Source: Pseudocolwellia agarivorans (lineage in GTDB: Bacteria; Pseudomonadota; Gammaproteobacteria; Enterobacterales; Alteromonadaceae). From it: a stretch of DNA of 39,527 nt. The position numbers and the translations under genes are program-made. Within the stretch, counting starts at the first letter, position 1. Each line of letters starts with the position of its first letter. The notes beneath the pieces are model-generated. The model saw only the letters and a program-made list of their open reading frames with translations. It was not told where the DNA came from and made no database searches. Shown piece after piece: positions 1 to 8,794 of the stretch. Where the stretch lies: contig NZ_MUZU01000021.1 of NCBI RefSeq assembly GCF_002000085.1, positions 1-39,527 on the forward strand, read 5' to 3'.

Positions 1-266
1 CGCCGCCCGACAGCAGATCGACGGCTCAATTCCATGGAGGCAAGCCGATCTTGGGCCAACGCATAGCCGGCGCCAAACATAACAGCATCAGAGGTTTTAG
101 CAACGACATGTGGAACGCCGTATTCATCTCGTACAATGCTTACATCTTCTGCTTCTGCTTCTGCAGCCAAAGCTCCCGCGGAGGCTAAGAGTAAAGTCGC
201 CGTAAAGGCTTTAAGCAGAAAGGATGTTTTTTTGTTTTTAACATGATTTAAACTTGTGTACCACAT
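1..266 (-). CDS. Penicillin acylase family protein, N-terminal part (cut by window edge)
   Basis: Partial gene; the frame stays open to base 1, giving 88 residues. It starts at ATG 264-266, preceded by an AGGAAGG ribosome site. An N-terminal signal peptide is visible: a Lys-rich start, a hydrophobic core and an ALAAEAEAE cleavage region. It is followed by VRDEYGVPHVVA and then FGAGYALAQDRLASMEL. These two motifs are the hallmark start of the alpha chain of Ntn-hydrolase penicillin/acyl-homoserine-lactone acylases (V.RD.yGvPHi.A, fg.Gy..AqDRl.qMel). The family is exported to the periplasm, self-cleaves, and hydrolyses amide bonds of beta-lactams, N-acyl-homoserine lactones or acyl-peptides. 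The catalytic Ser of the beta chain lies outside the window, so the substrate cannot be judged. The gene is divergent from the TonB receptor, which suggests uptake or processing of a shared extracellular compound (inference). Confidence 0.85.
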   Translation of the reverse strand, partial: MWYTSLNHVKNKKTSFLLKAFTATLLLASAGALAAEAEAEDVSIVRDEYGVPHVVAKTSDAVMFGAGYALAQDRLASMELSRRSAVGR

Positions 267-617
267 ATAGAAGCCTTCCTTTTTATTCTTATTTAATTAA
301 TTAAAATCTAGCTCAGCTTGCCGTTAGTTAGCAATCCAGACTGCGAGTTTTTTCTATCTCCGACCTACCTACTGATTATTTTTTATTCAATTTATTTCAC
401 ATTATGATACATTTATTTTACATTATGATACTCTACTTCGGGTTGGTAGTCTTTGTCAAATCAGATATGCACTACAGAGTGCAGGTCTTGAGGTATATAT
501 CGGGTATCAATTTTAGAGGTGAAGCTAGAGGGTTATATCCCTAATAAAACGTTGTAGTGGTTAGAGGGAATAAGCTTTCAGATAGAATATATTTAATATA
601 ACTAGAGGTGATTTATA
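267..617. promoter_or_regulatory. Divergent intergenic region with a 21-base-spaced direct repeat
   Basis: No gene is seen. The region separates the acylase gene (minus) from the TonB receptor gene (plus) and must hold both promoters. The clearest element is a 12-base direct repeat, ACATTATGATAC, at 399-410 and 420-431. The copies are exactly 21 bases apart, two helical turns, as expected for tandem operator half-sites. The receptor has a good ribosome site (AGAGGTGAT) before its ATG at 618. I could not pick one convincing -35/-10 pair. The regulator is unknown. Confidence 0.5.
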
Positions 618-3443
618 ATGATAAAAATAAACTTAGATTTCACGATATCGGCAGTAGCTAGAGGTGTTTCATTAGCCTCGGTTTTAACCATGGCAGGTAC
701 GAACCTAGCATTTGCCCAGCAGGATAATCAAGAAAACGCTGAAGAAGAAGCTGCTATGGAAGTAGTTCTCGTTACAGGTAGCCGAATCGCACGTTCAGCC
801 TATGATTCTACGGTGCCAGTAACCAGCGTTGGTAAAGAGACTATTGAAGAGTCAGGTTATGCAAATACGTATGATATATTAAAATCGGTCCCAGCTATTG
901 GGGTCGGGCTAGGCTCTGCCAATGCTGGTAATGGAGGGGACGCTACTGTAGGGTCATCGTTTATTAACTTACGCGGCCTTGGTGTAGACAGAAGCTTGGT
1001 ATTAGTGAATGGTCGCCGTCGTGTTTCGGGTAGTAATACGTCAGCAGCCGTTGATATTACGATGATCCCTGCTGGTCTTATCAAGGACATTGAAGTTATA
1101 ACGGGCGGTGCTTCTGCGGTTTATGGTGCCGATGCTGTTAGTGGTGTTGTTAATACTATACTTCGTGACGATATTGACGGCCTAGAGCTTTCGACTAGTT
1201 ACGGCGCTTCTCCTGAAGGAAGTGGTGGCGAGCGTTTAGGCGTAGATTTAGCCGGCGGAACAGATTTTTTAGGCGGACGTGGATCAGTTGTTTTTGGTGT
1301 TAGTTATGCTAAAGAAAACTCATTGCGAGCCGATCAGCGAGACTTTTCTTCTGAACAATTAAATCTCCGTCCTAACCCTCTCAATACTGGGCCAAATGAT
1401 GGTATTTCTGACAATGTTCATATTGTGCCTAATTGGATCACCGCTGTCACCGAAGGTGGGCGGTTTGTTGTGGGGGGACAACAATATACAGTTCAACCGG
1501 ACTTAAGATTGCTTGAGCTTGGTACTGTTTTCGGAGGTGGGCGGTCAATTGGCGATGCTGATGGCTTTCGTGCTTTAGACTATATCTTACTTAGACAGGA
1601 GCAAGAGGTTCTAGCTACGCACGTTTCGATGGATTTTGAGATCAATGATAATCTTAATTTTTTCGCGAGCGTGGATTATGGAAAAACAGATACGACGGCA
1701 GCGGGTCAACCAGAAAACTCATTTGGTCGAGTCGTAACAAGAGATAATGCATTTTTACAGCCTGAGGTTGCGGCACTTATGGATGCTAATGGGTTGGATT
1801 CTATAACGGTAAATCGTCTTGAGACTGTCTATGGAAACCGAATACCAAGTTCTGATCGAACAAGCTACACGATAGTTACAGGTTTGGAAGGACTTCTCTC
1901 GAATGATTGGGAATGGGGCATTGCTGCACAAATAGGGAGTTATAAAAGCAATAATAACTACATTAATTTCGCTATCGACGCCAATGAGGCACTGGCAGCT
2001 GATGCGGTAATTGACCCCATAACGGGTCAACCTGTATGTCGTAGCCGAACACCTGGTTGTGTACCTATCCCGTCGTTAGGCCTTAACCCGATTTCAGACG
2101 AAGCACGAGCATTCAGTCTGTATTCACCATTTAGATTTTATGAGAACAAGCAAGATATGGTATCAGCCACATTGACTGGTGACTTATTCGAGCTTCCAGC
2201 AGGCTTGGTTAAATTCGCTGGTGGCTTAGAGTATCGCGATGAGTCTGTTCGTTCTTTTGATGATCCGCTAAGTGCATCTGGAGCATCAGCATTACTTAGA
2301 CCTGTAGCAGCTCAAAATGCGAGTCAAACTGTGACTGAGGCATATTTAGAAACTCTGGTACCGCTAATAGATGAAGAGCAAACACTTGATTTCGAAGCAG
2401 CGATACGCTTATCAGATTACGACACCATTGGTTCTACAACCGCATGGAGAGTTGGTCTTAATTGGGCGCCGATAGAATCGGTGCGCGTTCGCAGTTCAAT
2501 GTCAACAAGCGTTCGTGCTCCGAACTTAAGCGAATTATTCAGTGCAGGCTCAACTTCAAGTGGTATTGTCGTAGACCCTTGTAATGCCAATCAAATTACT
2601 CTAGGTTCGGCTACCCGTGGCGCGAATTGCGCAGCTTTAGGTCTCCCTGCTGGGTTTGTTGATCCACTTTTAGTGACTAGAAATATAGTAACTGCCGGTA
2701 ACCCAGATTTGGAACCTGAAGAGTCTGATTCGTTCTCAATAGGTGCCGTTTTTACGCCTAGCTCTATTCCTAACTTAACTCTATCAATTGATCATTGGGA
2801 TATTGAAATTGAAGATGCTATTGGCTCTTTCGCCTTTGCAGATGTGCTCAAAAATTGCGTTGACTCACCTACAATTAATAATCCATTTTGTTCTCAAATT
2901 ACTCGTTTTCCTAGTGGCCCCGTCGAATCGATAAATCTCTCTAAAATTAATGTGGGTAAACAATCTGCGAGCGGTATTGATTTCCAAGGCAGGTATAACT
3001 TCGATGCACTTAACGGTAATTTTGATATTGTAATCAATGGAACCTATCTTAGCGAACTTGAACAATTGGTAGTTTCAGATGATCCAACTTCATTGGTAAA
3101 ACTGCGGAACAATCCAGACAACCCCGATTTTCGTGCAAACTTTAATATCTCATATTACCAAGGTCCACTTACGCTTCGTTTAAATACCCGATATATAGGC
3201 TCTGCGGTATTAGATCCTAATGCGCGTACTAATGAGACTATCGATACACCAGAAGTAAACTCGAAGATGTACAACGACTTAGTAATTGGGTATGAATTCG
3301 AAAACTCATTAAAATTGACGGCGACTGTCTCAAACCTATTTAGTGTAAATCCTCCATACAGGGATGGAGTCTGGTACGGCGCTCGCGGCAGCTATGACAA
3401 TACGGGGCAATTTGTTAACTTGAGAGCTCAGTATACCTTCTAG
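618..3443 (+). CDS. TonB-dependent outer-membrane receptor
   Basis: 941 residues. The N-terminus has a long signal peptide ending near AFAQQDNQ. A TonB-box-like stretch (MEVVLVTGSRI, about residues 47-57) and a plug domain (about 60-190) follow, with typical motifs NLRGLGVDRSLVLVNGRR and GGASAVYGADAVSGVVN. The rest is a beta-barrel ending in Phe (VNLRAQYTF), the usual outer-membrane sorting signal. Such receptors import large or scarce compounds such as glycans, peptides or metal chelates, using TonB/ExbBD energy. This sub-type, with DPxN-rich extracellular loops and paired Cys (CRSRTPGC and others), is common in Alteromonadales and usually serves peptides or sugars. The ligand is not predictable. 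The neighbouring exported acylase-family gene hints at an amide-containing substrate (inference). A GU-containing hairpin terminator follows the stop. Confidence 0.93.
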   Translation: MIKINLDFTISAVARGVSLASVLTMAGTNLAFAQQDNQENAEEEAAMEVVLVTGSRIARSAYDSTVPVTSVGKETIEESGYANTYDILKSVPAIGVGLGSANAGNGGDATVGSSFINLRGLGVDRSLVLVNGRRRVSGSNTSAAVDITMIPAGLIKDIEVITGGASAVYGADAVSGVVNTILRDDIDGLELSTSYGASPEGSGGERLGVDLAGGTDFLGGRGSVVFGVSYAKENSLRADQRDFSSEQLNLRPNPLNTGPNDGISDNVHIVPNWITAVTEGGRFVVGGQQYTVQPDLRLLELGTVFGGGRSIGDADGFRALDYILLRQEQEVLATHVSMDFEINDNLNFFASVDYGKTDTTAAGQPENSFGRVVTRDNAFLQPEVAALMDANGLDSITVNRLETVYGNRIPSSDRTSYTIVTGLEGLLSNDWEWGIAAQIGSYKSNNNYINFAIDANEALAADAVIDPITGQPVCRSRTPGCVPIPSLGLNPISDEARAFSLYSPFRFYENKQDMVSATLTGDLFELPAGLVKFAGGLEYRDESVRSFDDPLSASGASALLRPVAAQNASQTVTEAYLETLVPLIDEEQTLDFEAAIRLSDYDTIGSTTAWRVGLNWAPIESVRVRSSMSTSVRAPNLSELFSAGSTSSGIVVDPCNANQITLGSATRGANCAALGLPAGFVDPLLVTRNIVTAGNPDLEPEESDSFSIGAVFTPSSIPNLTLSIDHWDIEIEDAIGSFAFADVLKNCVDSPTINNPFCSQITRFPSGPVESINLSKINVGKQSASGIDFQGRYNFDALNGNFDIVINGTYLSELEQLVVSDDPTSLVKLRNNPDNPDFRANFNISYYQGPLTLRLNTRYIGSAVLDPNARTNETIDTPEVNSKMYNDLVIGYEFENSLKLTATVSNLFSVNPPYRDGVWYGARGSYDNTGQFVNLRAQYTF

Positions 3444-3467
3444 TCATTAAGTCCGGTACGCTTACTA

Positions 3468-3502
3468 ATGCTGGTTCGATAATATTGAGCCGGCATCTTT
3501 TT
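3468..3502 (+). terminator. Rho-independent terminator of the TonB receptor gene
   Basis: A 10-base-pair stem (ATGCTGGTTC with GAGCCGGCAT, two G-U pairs) encloses a 9-base loop and is followed by CTTTTTAT. It starts 25 bases after the receptor stop codon. Confidence 0.7.
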
Positions 3503-3613
3503 ATACGATTGATCTATTTATGTGATGTCATGCTGACTCTAAAAACACTACTGAGTAGCGTGTTCATGATCAGTATTTGCTTTGTCTAATATTTATAGTT
3601 TTGTATAAAACTC

Positions 3614-3847
3614 TCAGCCGCAGGCGATCGAGTTTAAAAACGTGTGTCTGACGCTATTAATTTCTTTACTACCTAACTCGATTAGCCGTTCTTGAACATA
3701 CTTTATAATGGTTTCTTCTTTTGCGCTTCCAATCGTTTCAACAAAGAAACTTTGTGGTCACTTAGGCTCATAGGCCTTGCTAACATTATCATTCCTCGAA
3801 AAAGTATAGCTGGGGCAAACGACAAGCGATTTAATCATACTGCCCAT
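3614..3847 (-). pseudogene. Remnant of an IS200/IS605-family TnpA (Y1 transposase), C-terminal part
   Basis: Read on the minus strand, one frame gives MGSMIKSL followed by about 20 residues, a TGA stop (3758-3760), and then SFFVETIGSAKEETIIKYV with a short tail ending at the TGA at 3614. The second block matches the C-terminal pattern of short IS200 TnpA proteins (W...yFV.T.G...e.i..Yv). MIKSL resembles the segment before the catalytic-Tyr helix. The first half of the gene (His-hydrophobic-His) is absent and an in-frame stop is present, so the copy is dead. Recognition is by motif only; a chance resemblance is possible but unlikely over two blocks in one frame. Confidence 0.5.
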
Positions 3848-4589
3848 TTATTTGACCAAACAAAGGCTTGTCGAAGAAGCAATTGCATATAAAAAAATGA
3901 AATGCGATTAGGTATTATCGCCAATTGAAAATCAACTATTGGTGTAAATCAACAAAACAAAGAGTAAACAAACACTGGAGGATGAATATTATTATTGAAC
4001 AGCAGGGAACGAGGGCTGGTGCTGATTATGGAGAGAAATGTATAGTTAGTGTGATTAACAACTTAATTATTGATAAATTTCTTAACACCTGCTTTTTTAG
4101 TTTTTCCATAAACATTTAAATTGCACTGAAAGTCAACATTCATAAATCTTAAGCTACCTTTCAAATGTATGGCAGCTACACAAGAGTTATCACATCAATT
4201 TCACCACAACAGTCTCCTAGTGCTTAAGCTTCATCGGCACACATACTAATTCAATTTACTAATAAAAAGGCTCCGCTTGTATATTTTTTCTTGAAATATA
4301 CAAAATTATGCCACTTGTATTATCGTTTTTAGAAATATCGAATGATATTAACAATGTTTAATTCTCTTTGGTCCATAGAAAGTAACGTGACACTTAGCCA
4401 AATGGATAACTCTTCAGGCTTTAATAATACCCCCCCTTTTTAGAGAAAAGACCTAAATCAGTCATGTTTCAACAAAGAACCAATTCAGCAGATTAAACAA
4501 AACTATTGACGAACACAGCTCCCTATAGTAGTTTTGCATTTTAAAAAACCAATATTACAATACAGAACAATCATCGGAGATATACCCCA

Positions 4590-5891
4590 ATGACCACTAT
4601 GATGAATCCTAAAGAAGAAGTGCATTGGCGGACAACCGCGACCCCAGGGCCGGAATGTTCATCATTAAAAACAAACCTAACCGTTGATACGGTGATCGTT
4701 GGTGGCGGTTTAACTGGCTGTCGGACGGCACTTGGGCTAGCTGAAAGTGGCATGTCCGTTGCTTTACTTGATGCACAATGCATTGGCTGGGGAGCATCAG
4801 GTAGAAGTGGCGGACAATGCAATCCAATCTGGCGTGAAACACCTGAGCAATTAATAAAACGCTTTGGTGAAGCACAAGCAGAACGCCTGATCAAAACAAC
4901 AATTACCTCGGCTGACGATTTGTTTGCTGACATTGCTAAATACAACATCGACTGTGATGCAGTGCAAGCTGGCTGGGTACAAGCGGCACACAACCGTAGC
5001 GCTCGAAGATCACTTGAAAAGCTTGCCGAAGGGTGGTCTGCAGCAGGAGCTAAAATAGAAAGACTAGAAGGCGATGCAGTTAAAAAAGCAACAGGCTCTC
5101 CTGCTTATGACTTTGCTTTACGCTATAAGGTAGGTGGAAATGTTCAACCTTTATCGTTAACTCATGGCTATGCTATAAATGCTCAAACTAAAGGCGCACA
5201 GTTATTTAGTGACAGCCCAGTTACGTCTATTGAACGTCTAGGAAGTAAATGGCGGGTAACATCGCCTTCTGGCTCAGTAACCGCTGAAAAAGTTGTACTT
5301 ACCACTAATGCCTATTCAACAAATCTATGGCCGGGACTAAAGCAGACCTTTTTACCAATGGTGAGTATTGCCATTGCCACAGAACCTCTGCCTAAAGAAC
5401 TACAGGCTGTAATTCTACCAGGTAAAGTTACTATTTCAGACTCTAGGTTAGCGATTTATTTTTCACGCTATGACCGTGATGGACGGCTTATTTTTGGTTG
5501 CGTCGGTAGTACGGATACCGTAGGAACTTTAGGCGGGCATCAACGCCTTCGCGAAGGCTTACGAACAGTATTCCCTCAGCTAAAAAACATAGCAATTGAA
5601 CGTACTTGGTCAGGGCGCATTGCGGTAACTCCAGAAATGATGCCGCATCTACACCAACCAGAACCCGGCATTATTGCGGGGCTTGGTTTCAGTGGACGAG
5701 GTATCGCTATGACGTCTGTAATGGGCCGTACAATAACAGATAAAATATTGGGTGTTCCGGATGATGAACTCGCTTTCCCTGTTTCTCCAATTAAGAAGAT
5801 ACCTATGCATTCATTGATGAACGCGACCCTACCATTAGGCGCACCACTCATGAGTATTAGAGATAAACTTAGTACAATAATCGATATCTAA
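4590..5891 (+). CDS. FAD-dependent oxidoreductase, DAO / PuuB-like amine oxidase family
   Basis: 433 residues. The N-terminal Rossmann FAD site is VDTVIVGGGLTG (about residues 30-41). The GWGASGRSGGQ flavin motif follows (about 68-78), as in gamma-glutamylputrescine oxidase and related DAO-family amine or amino-acid oxidases. The C-terminus has the second FAD contact GLGFSGRGIAMTSVMGR. The family oxidises a C-N bond of a secondary or primary amine or amino acid, often with O2 as acceptor. ATG 4590 is preceded by GGAGA at a 9-base distance. The cupin gene follows after 60 bases in the same direction, and this oxidase-cupin pairing is common in amine catabolism loci. The substrate is unknown; the TRAP/IclR/DhaK-type genes next door suggest a role in the same catabolic route (inference). 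Confidence 0.85.
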   Translation: MTTMMNPKEEVHWRTTATPGPECSSLKTNLTVDTVIVGGGLTGCRTALGLAESGMSVALLDAQCIGWGASGRSGGQCNPIWRETPEQLIKRFGEAQAERLIKTTITSADDLFADIAKYNIDCDAVQAGWVQAAHNRSARRSLEKLAEGWSAAGAKIERLEGDAVKKATGSPAYDFALRYKVGGNVQPLSLTHGYAINAQTKGAQLFSDSPVTSIERLGSKWRVTSPSGSVTAEKVVLTTNAYSTNLWPGLKQTFLPMVSIAIATEPLPKELQAVILPGKVTISDSRLAIYFSRYDRDGRLIFGCVGSTDTVGTLGGHQRLREGLRTVFPQLKNIAIERTWSGRIAVTPEMMPHLHQPEPGIIAGLGFSGRGIAMTSVMGRTITDKILGVPDDELAFPVSPIKKIPMHSLMNATLPLGAPLMSIRDKLSTIIDI

Positions 5892-5898
5892 AACCAAC

Positions 5899-5923
5899 GC
5901 TGATAAATAACTTATTTATCAGC
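5899..5923. promoter_or_regulatory. Intra-operon hairpin between oxidoreductase and cupin genes
   Basis: A perfect 11-base inverted repeat (GCTGATAAATA / TATTTATCAGC) with a 3-base loop begins 8 bases after the oxidoreductase stop. No T tract follows, so it looks more like an mRNA-stabilising or processing hairpin, or an operator, than a terminator. Confidence 0.5.
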
Positions 5924-5951
5924 TGTATATTGACTTAACTGGTAATTAATT

Positions 5952-6314
5952 ATGACAACATTCACTAAATTTTCAGACTGCGATACAGCCCCAAATGTTA
6001 GAACACCAAGCGATGTAACAATTTCGGGTACTCCGATACATACAGGCTGGCCTCACTTCGTAAGTGCTGATGGAACAACTCGCGCTGGTGTATGGCAAAG
6101 TACTGCTGGTGTTTTTCGTGGTCCGATGAACAACCAAAGGGAGTTTTGCCATATTCTTGAAGGCGAAGCACTAATTAAAACAGAAGATGGAAAAGAGTTT
6201 ACCGTGAAGGCAGGCGATGCTTTCATGATGGATAACGGTTTACAACCTATCTGGCATGTTCAGGAGTTTGTAAAAAAACATTTTGTTATTGTCGCGGTGC
6301 CTGCGTCTGAATAA
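5952..6314 (+). CDS. Cupin-domain protein (DUF861 / EutQ-like)
   Basis: 120 residues forming a single small beta-barrel cupin. The recognisable pattern is the Trp-rich start of the barrel (TRAGVWQSTAGVFRG), then FCHILEGEALIKTEDGKEF, VKAGDAFMMDNGLQPIWHV and KKHFVIV. This fits the (S)-ureidoglycine aminohydrolase/EutQ-like cupin_3 group. Such stand-alone cupins often accompany DAO-type amine oxidases and are thought to bind or process the unstable imine or amide product; direct evidence for this is thin. It is the second gene after the oxidoreductase, 60 bases downstream, and both are probably co-transcribed. A very strong inverted repeat follows the stop. Confidence 0.8.
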   Translation: MTTFTKFSDCDTAPNVRTPSDVTISGTPIHTGWPHFVSADGTTRAGVWQSTAGVFRGPMNNQREFCHILEGEALIKTEDGKEFTVKAGDAFMMDNGLQPIWHVQEFVKKHFVIVAVPASE

Positions 6315-6325
6315 TGATTTGACAG

Positions 6326-6364
6326 GTATCCCGATCTCTGACCATTGCTCAGAGATCGGGATAC
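6326..6364. terminator. Perfect 16-base inverted repeat between convergent genes
   Basis: GTATCCCGATCTCTGA is followed by a 7-base loop (CCATTGC) and the exact reverse complement. It starts 11 bases after the cupin stop. There is no T run on either side, so it is a strong hairpin acting as a Rho-assisted terminator, an RNA 3'-end stabiliser or a protein site. Confidence 0.55.
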
Positions 6365-6654
6365 ATTCCAGAATTTAGCTCATATGTAACATTCGGTTCA
6401 AACTTTTCCCTCGTTATACCTATCTAAATTGTTTATACGCCTTAATTAATTCTATTTTTCATAAAAATATTATATATATCTACGCTTACCTTTTAGCTTA
6501 ATAAACCAATATTTATAAACAATAGCCAATAACTCATTCATTAACTTGATGTGATTAATAATTCAATCATCGCACAACGATGCTGTATTGGGAGAGACTA
6601 TCGCATCAGATTAATTAAAGAAAACAACTAAAGCTTTTTAGTTTATTAACTTAT

Positions 6655-6689
6655 AAAAAAGAAGATAAATAGCATATATTTACCTTCTT
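6655..6689 (-). terminator. Rho-independent terminator of the TRAP operon
   Basis: On the minus strand, AAGAAGGTAAATA pairs with TATTTATCTTCTT (13 positions, one mismatch) around a 5-base loop and runs into TTTTTTAT. It lies about 50 bases downstream of the dctM stop. Confidence 0.65.
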
Positions 6690-6737
6690 AAATAGAGCTT
6701 AATATTAGGTACATTCTTGTACCTCTAATCCAAGGTA

Positions 6738-8081
6738 TTAATAACCAAAGAAACGAGGTAAAAATAACGTAATATCAGGGAAGTACGCAATAATGAATAC
6801 CGCTAAAATTGACACAAACGCAAATGGCATTGCCTGTTTAGTAACTCGCTCTAGTTGGGTATCAGATATACCAGAGGCGACAAATAGATTTTCTCCCAAT
6901 GGCGGCGTTGCAAAGCCAATTGAGAGCGTACAAATCATCACAACACCAAAATGAGTTGGATCAATTCCCAAACTATAACTTACTGGCAACAGTACTGGCG
7001 TTAAAATCATGATAGCGGCGAGTGTCTCCATAAACATACCCACAAACAATAGAAACAAAATGATCATTGCCCAAATCAAATATAAGCTATCGGTCATACT
7101 TAGCATAGATTCGGCAACAACAGCTGGGATCTGATTTTCAACCAATACACGTCCAAATATTGTAGCGGTAAACAGAATCATCAAGATTCGCCCCGTCAAC
7201 CATGTAGTGGTTTCTAAAGAATTAAAAATTTTTCCCCAACTTAATTCTTTATAAATAAATGCGCCAACAAATAAGGTATAGAAAATAGCGACAATTGCTG
7301 ATTCGGTTGGTGTAAAAAAGCCTGAGTAAATCCCCCCCAATATTACCAATGGGGCTAATATTGACCAAAAACCACTACGTATCGCATGTAATATATGACC
7401 AACACTCCAACCTTCTGCAGTACCTTGATAACCACGACGGCGACAACGAATATAGTTCAAAATTAATAAGCTAATTGAAACGACTAATCCAGGGAGTACG
7501 CCTGCAATAAACATCTTACTAATAGAGACGCTACCGAATTCACCATGCATTTCAATCGCTTCTCTTGGCACACTTAAACCAATTGCAGAAATACCAAAGA
7601 TAACCATAGGAATAGAAGGTGGGATGATAATACCTAAACCACCAGCAGACGCAGTAAGCGCTGAGGCATAACCTTTATCATAACCTCGTTTAACCATAGC
7701 AGGGATCATTAACATACCGACTGCCGCTGTTGTTGCAGGACCAGAACCTGAAATAGCACCAAATAACATACATGCCAATACTGTAGCGGCACCAATACCA
7801 CCGGTTACAGGTCCCGCAAGGCTTTCGGCTAACACCACTAGCCGTTTTGATATCCCTGCAGCTTCCATTAACGCCCCTGCCAATACAAACGCTGGCAATG
7901 CCATTAATGGGAATGAGCCCACCGAAGTAAAAGCAATTTGAACCATTTTAATAGGGTTTTCATCGAGATAAAGGAATGATGATAGTGCTGCCACACCAAG
8001 CGAGATACTGATTGGAGCTCCCATAGCCATAAGGAGCAAAAATGAACCAAATAAAATGATAATAAGATACGAATCGTTCAT
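6738..8081 (-). CDS. dctM: TRAP transporter large permease, DctM family
   Basis: 447 residues with about 11-13 hydrophobic helices. Family motifs include AGALMEAAGISKRLV near residue 70, GSGPATTAAVG, IIPPSIPMVIFG in the central loop, and FMETLAAIMILTPVLLPV followed by the FATPPLGENLFVASGI segment near the end. This is the Na+-coupled translocation subunit of a tripartite ATP-independent periplasmic transporter. It overlaps the small-permease stop by 4 bases (ATGA), so translation is coupled. A terminator follows. The ligand is set by the DctP-type protein, not by this gene. Confidence 0.95.
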   Translation of the reverse strand: MNDSYLIIILFGSFLLLMAMGAPISISLGVAALSSFLYLDENPIKMVQIAFTSVGSFPLMALPAFVLAGALMEAAGISKRLVVLAESLAGPVTGGIGAATVLACMLFGAISGSGPATTAAVGMLMIPAMVKRGYDKGYASALTASAGGLGIIIPPSIPMVIFGISAIGLSVPREAIEMHGEFGSVSISKMFIAGVLPGLVVSISLLILNYIRCRRRGYQGTAEGWSVGHILHAIRSGFWSILAPLVILGGIYSGFFTPTESAIVAIFYTLFVGAFIYKELSWGKIFNSLETTTWLTGRILMILFTATIFGRVLVENQIPAVVAESMLSMTDSLYLIWAMIILFLLFVGMFMETLAAIMILTPVLLPVSYSLGIDPTHFGVVMICTLSIGFATPPLGENLFVASGISDTQLERVTKQAMPFAFVSILAVFIIAYFPDITLFLPRFFGY

Positions 8082-8662
8082 GATTTTTCCTTTGCTCCAC
8101 CAGATGTTATTGTGGCTTCAGACTCACTGGCTGTATTCATTAAACTATCTATTTCTTGTGATTCAGGATTAATAATTTTTTCCCCTTTAACAAATTTGAA
8201 ATAATTCACCTGAAGCACGCGAAGTGTGATGAGCGTAAAGCCCAATGGCAAAATGATGTATATGTACTTCATAGGAATACCTAAGGTTTGCGACTTCCAA
8301 AACACATTCAGTTTGTTAAATACAAAATCATACGAGAGATAAATAAAGTAACAATTAAAAGCAACCCAAATCATATCAGTAATAAACTCGAGCTTTGGGG
8401 GAAGCCAAGCTGGCATTAATTTGTACTGAAAGGTTACGCGGTTATGAGCATTGAGCCGTGCTGCATGAGCAGCACCAAAATAAACAAACCACACAAACAT
8501 ATAAACAGAAAGCTCTTCACTCCAAGCAATGGAGTAGCCGAAAAATTGGCGAGAAATAATCTGTGCAAACAGTAGTGTTACAAAAACAGCTAACAAAGTA
8601 CGACAAACGTAGCCCTCCAATTTATCTATGAAACTAAAAAATTTTTTCAAACTTTTGCTCAT
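8078..8662 (-). CDS. dctQ: TRAP transporter small permease, DctQ family
   Basis: About 194 residues with four transmembrane helices. It shows the DctQ patterns ISRQFFGYSIAWSEELSVYMFVW and GAAHAARLNAHNRVTF (the conserved E-E and G-A-A..r..H region). It scaffolds the large permease and docks the binding protein. The frame extends 11 residues further upstream to ATG 8695, which has no ribosome site. I prefer the ATG at 8660-8662, giving MSKSLKKFFSF, with a TGGA eight bases before. The C-terminal tail is long and polar. The gene lies between dctP and dctM in the usual P-Q-M order. Confidence 0.9.
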   Translation of the reverse strand: MSKSLKKFFSFIDKLEGYVCRTLLAVFVTLLFAQIISRQFFGYSIAWSEELSVYMFVWFVYFGAAHAARLNAHNRVTFQYKLMPAWLPPKLEFITDMIWVAFNCYFIYLSYDFVFNKLNVFWKSQTLGIPMKYIYIILPLGFTLITLRVLQVNYFKFVKGEKIINPESQEIDSLMNTASESEATITSGGAKEKS

Positions 8663-8794
8663 TGCTTTAATCCAAATGTAAGCGACCGCACGCATAATTC
8701 ATTAGCATTATTTAATGCAAAATAAACGTAGGTCGTTTTGGTTTAACAAAAATCCCGCCGAGTAAAGTGACGAGCTAGGTATTGCAGTTACTCT

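Larger units (their letters stand above)
3444..4589. other. 1.1-kb non-coding stretch with transposase relic and palindrome
   Basis: No intact gene is seen; the short open frames here lack ribosome sites and recognisable protein features. It holds the receptor terminator (3468-3502), a decayed IS200/IS605-type transposase (3614-3847, minus) and a 10-base-pair palindrome, TTGTATATTT/AAATATACAA, at 4277-4303. Its half-sites (TTGTAT/ATACAA) are the same as those of the palindrome at 11101-11115. The oxidoreductase promoter should lie in the last 250 bases, but no clear consensus was found. Confidence 0.6.
6315..6737. other. Intergenic stretch between convergent cupin and dctM genes
   Basis: 423 AT-rich bases with no gene. 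It contains the 16-base inverted repeat at 6326-6364 and the minus-strand terminator of the TRAP operon at 6655-6689. I see nothing else recognisable. Confidence 0.6.

Noticed and set aside
3692-4119. Two short plus-strand open frames (66 and 64 codons)
   Set aside because: No ribosome site and no recognisable protein pattern. The first is antisense to the transposase relic, the second lies in AT-rich spacer.
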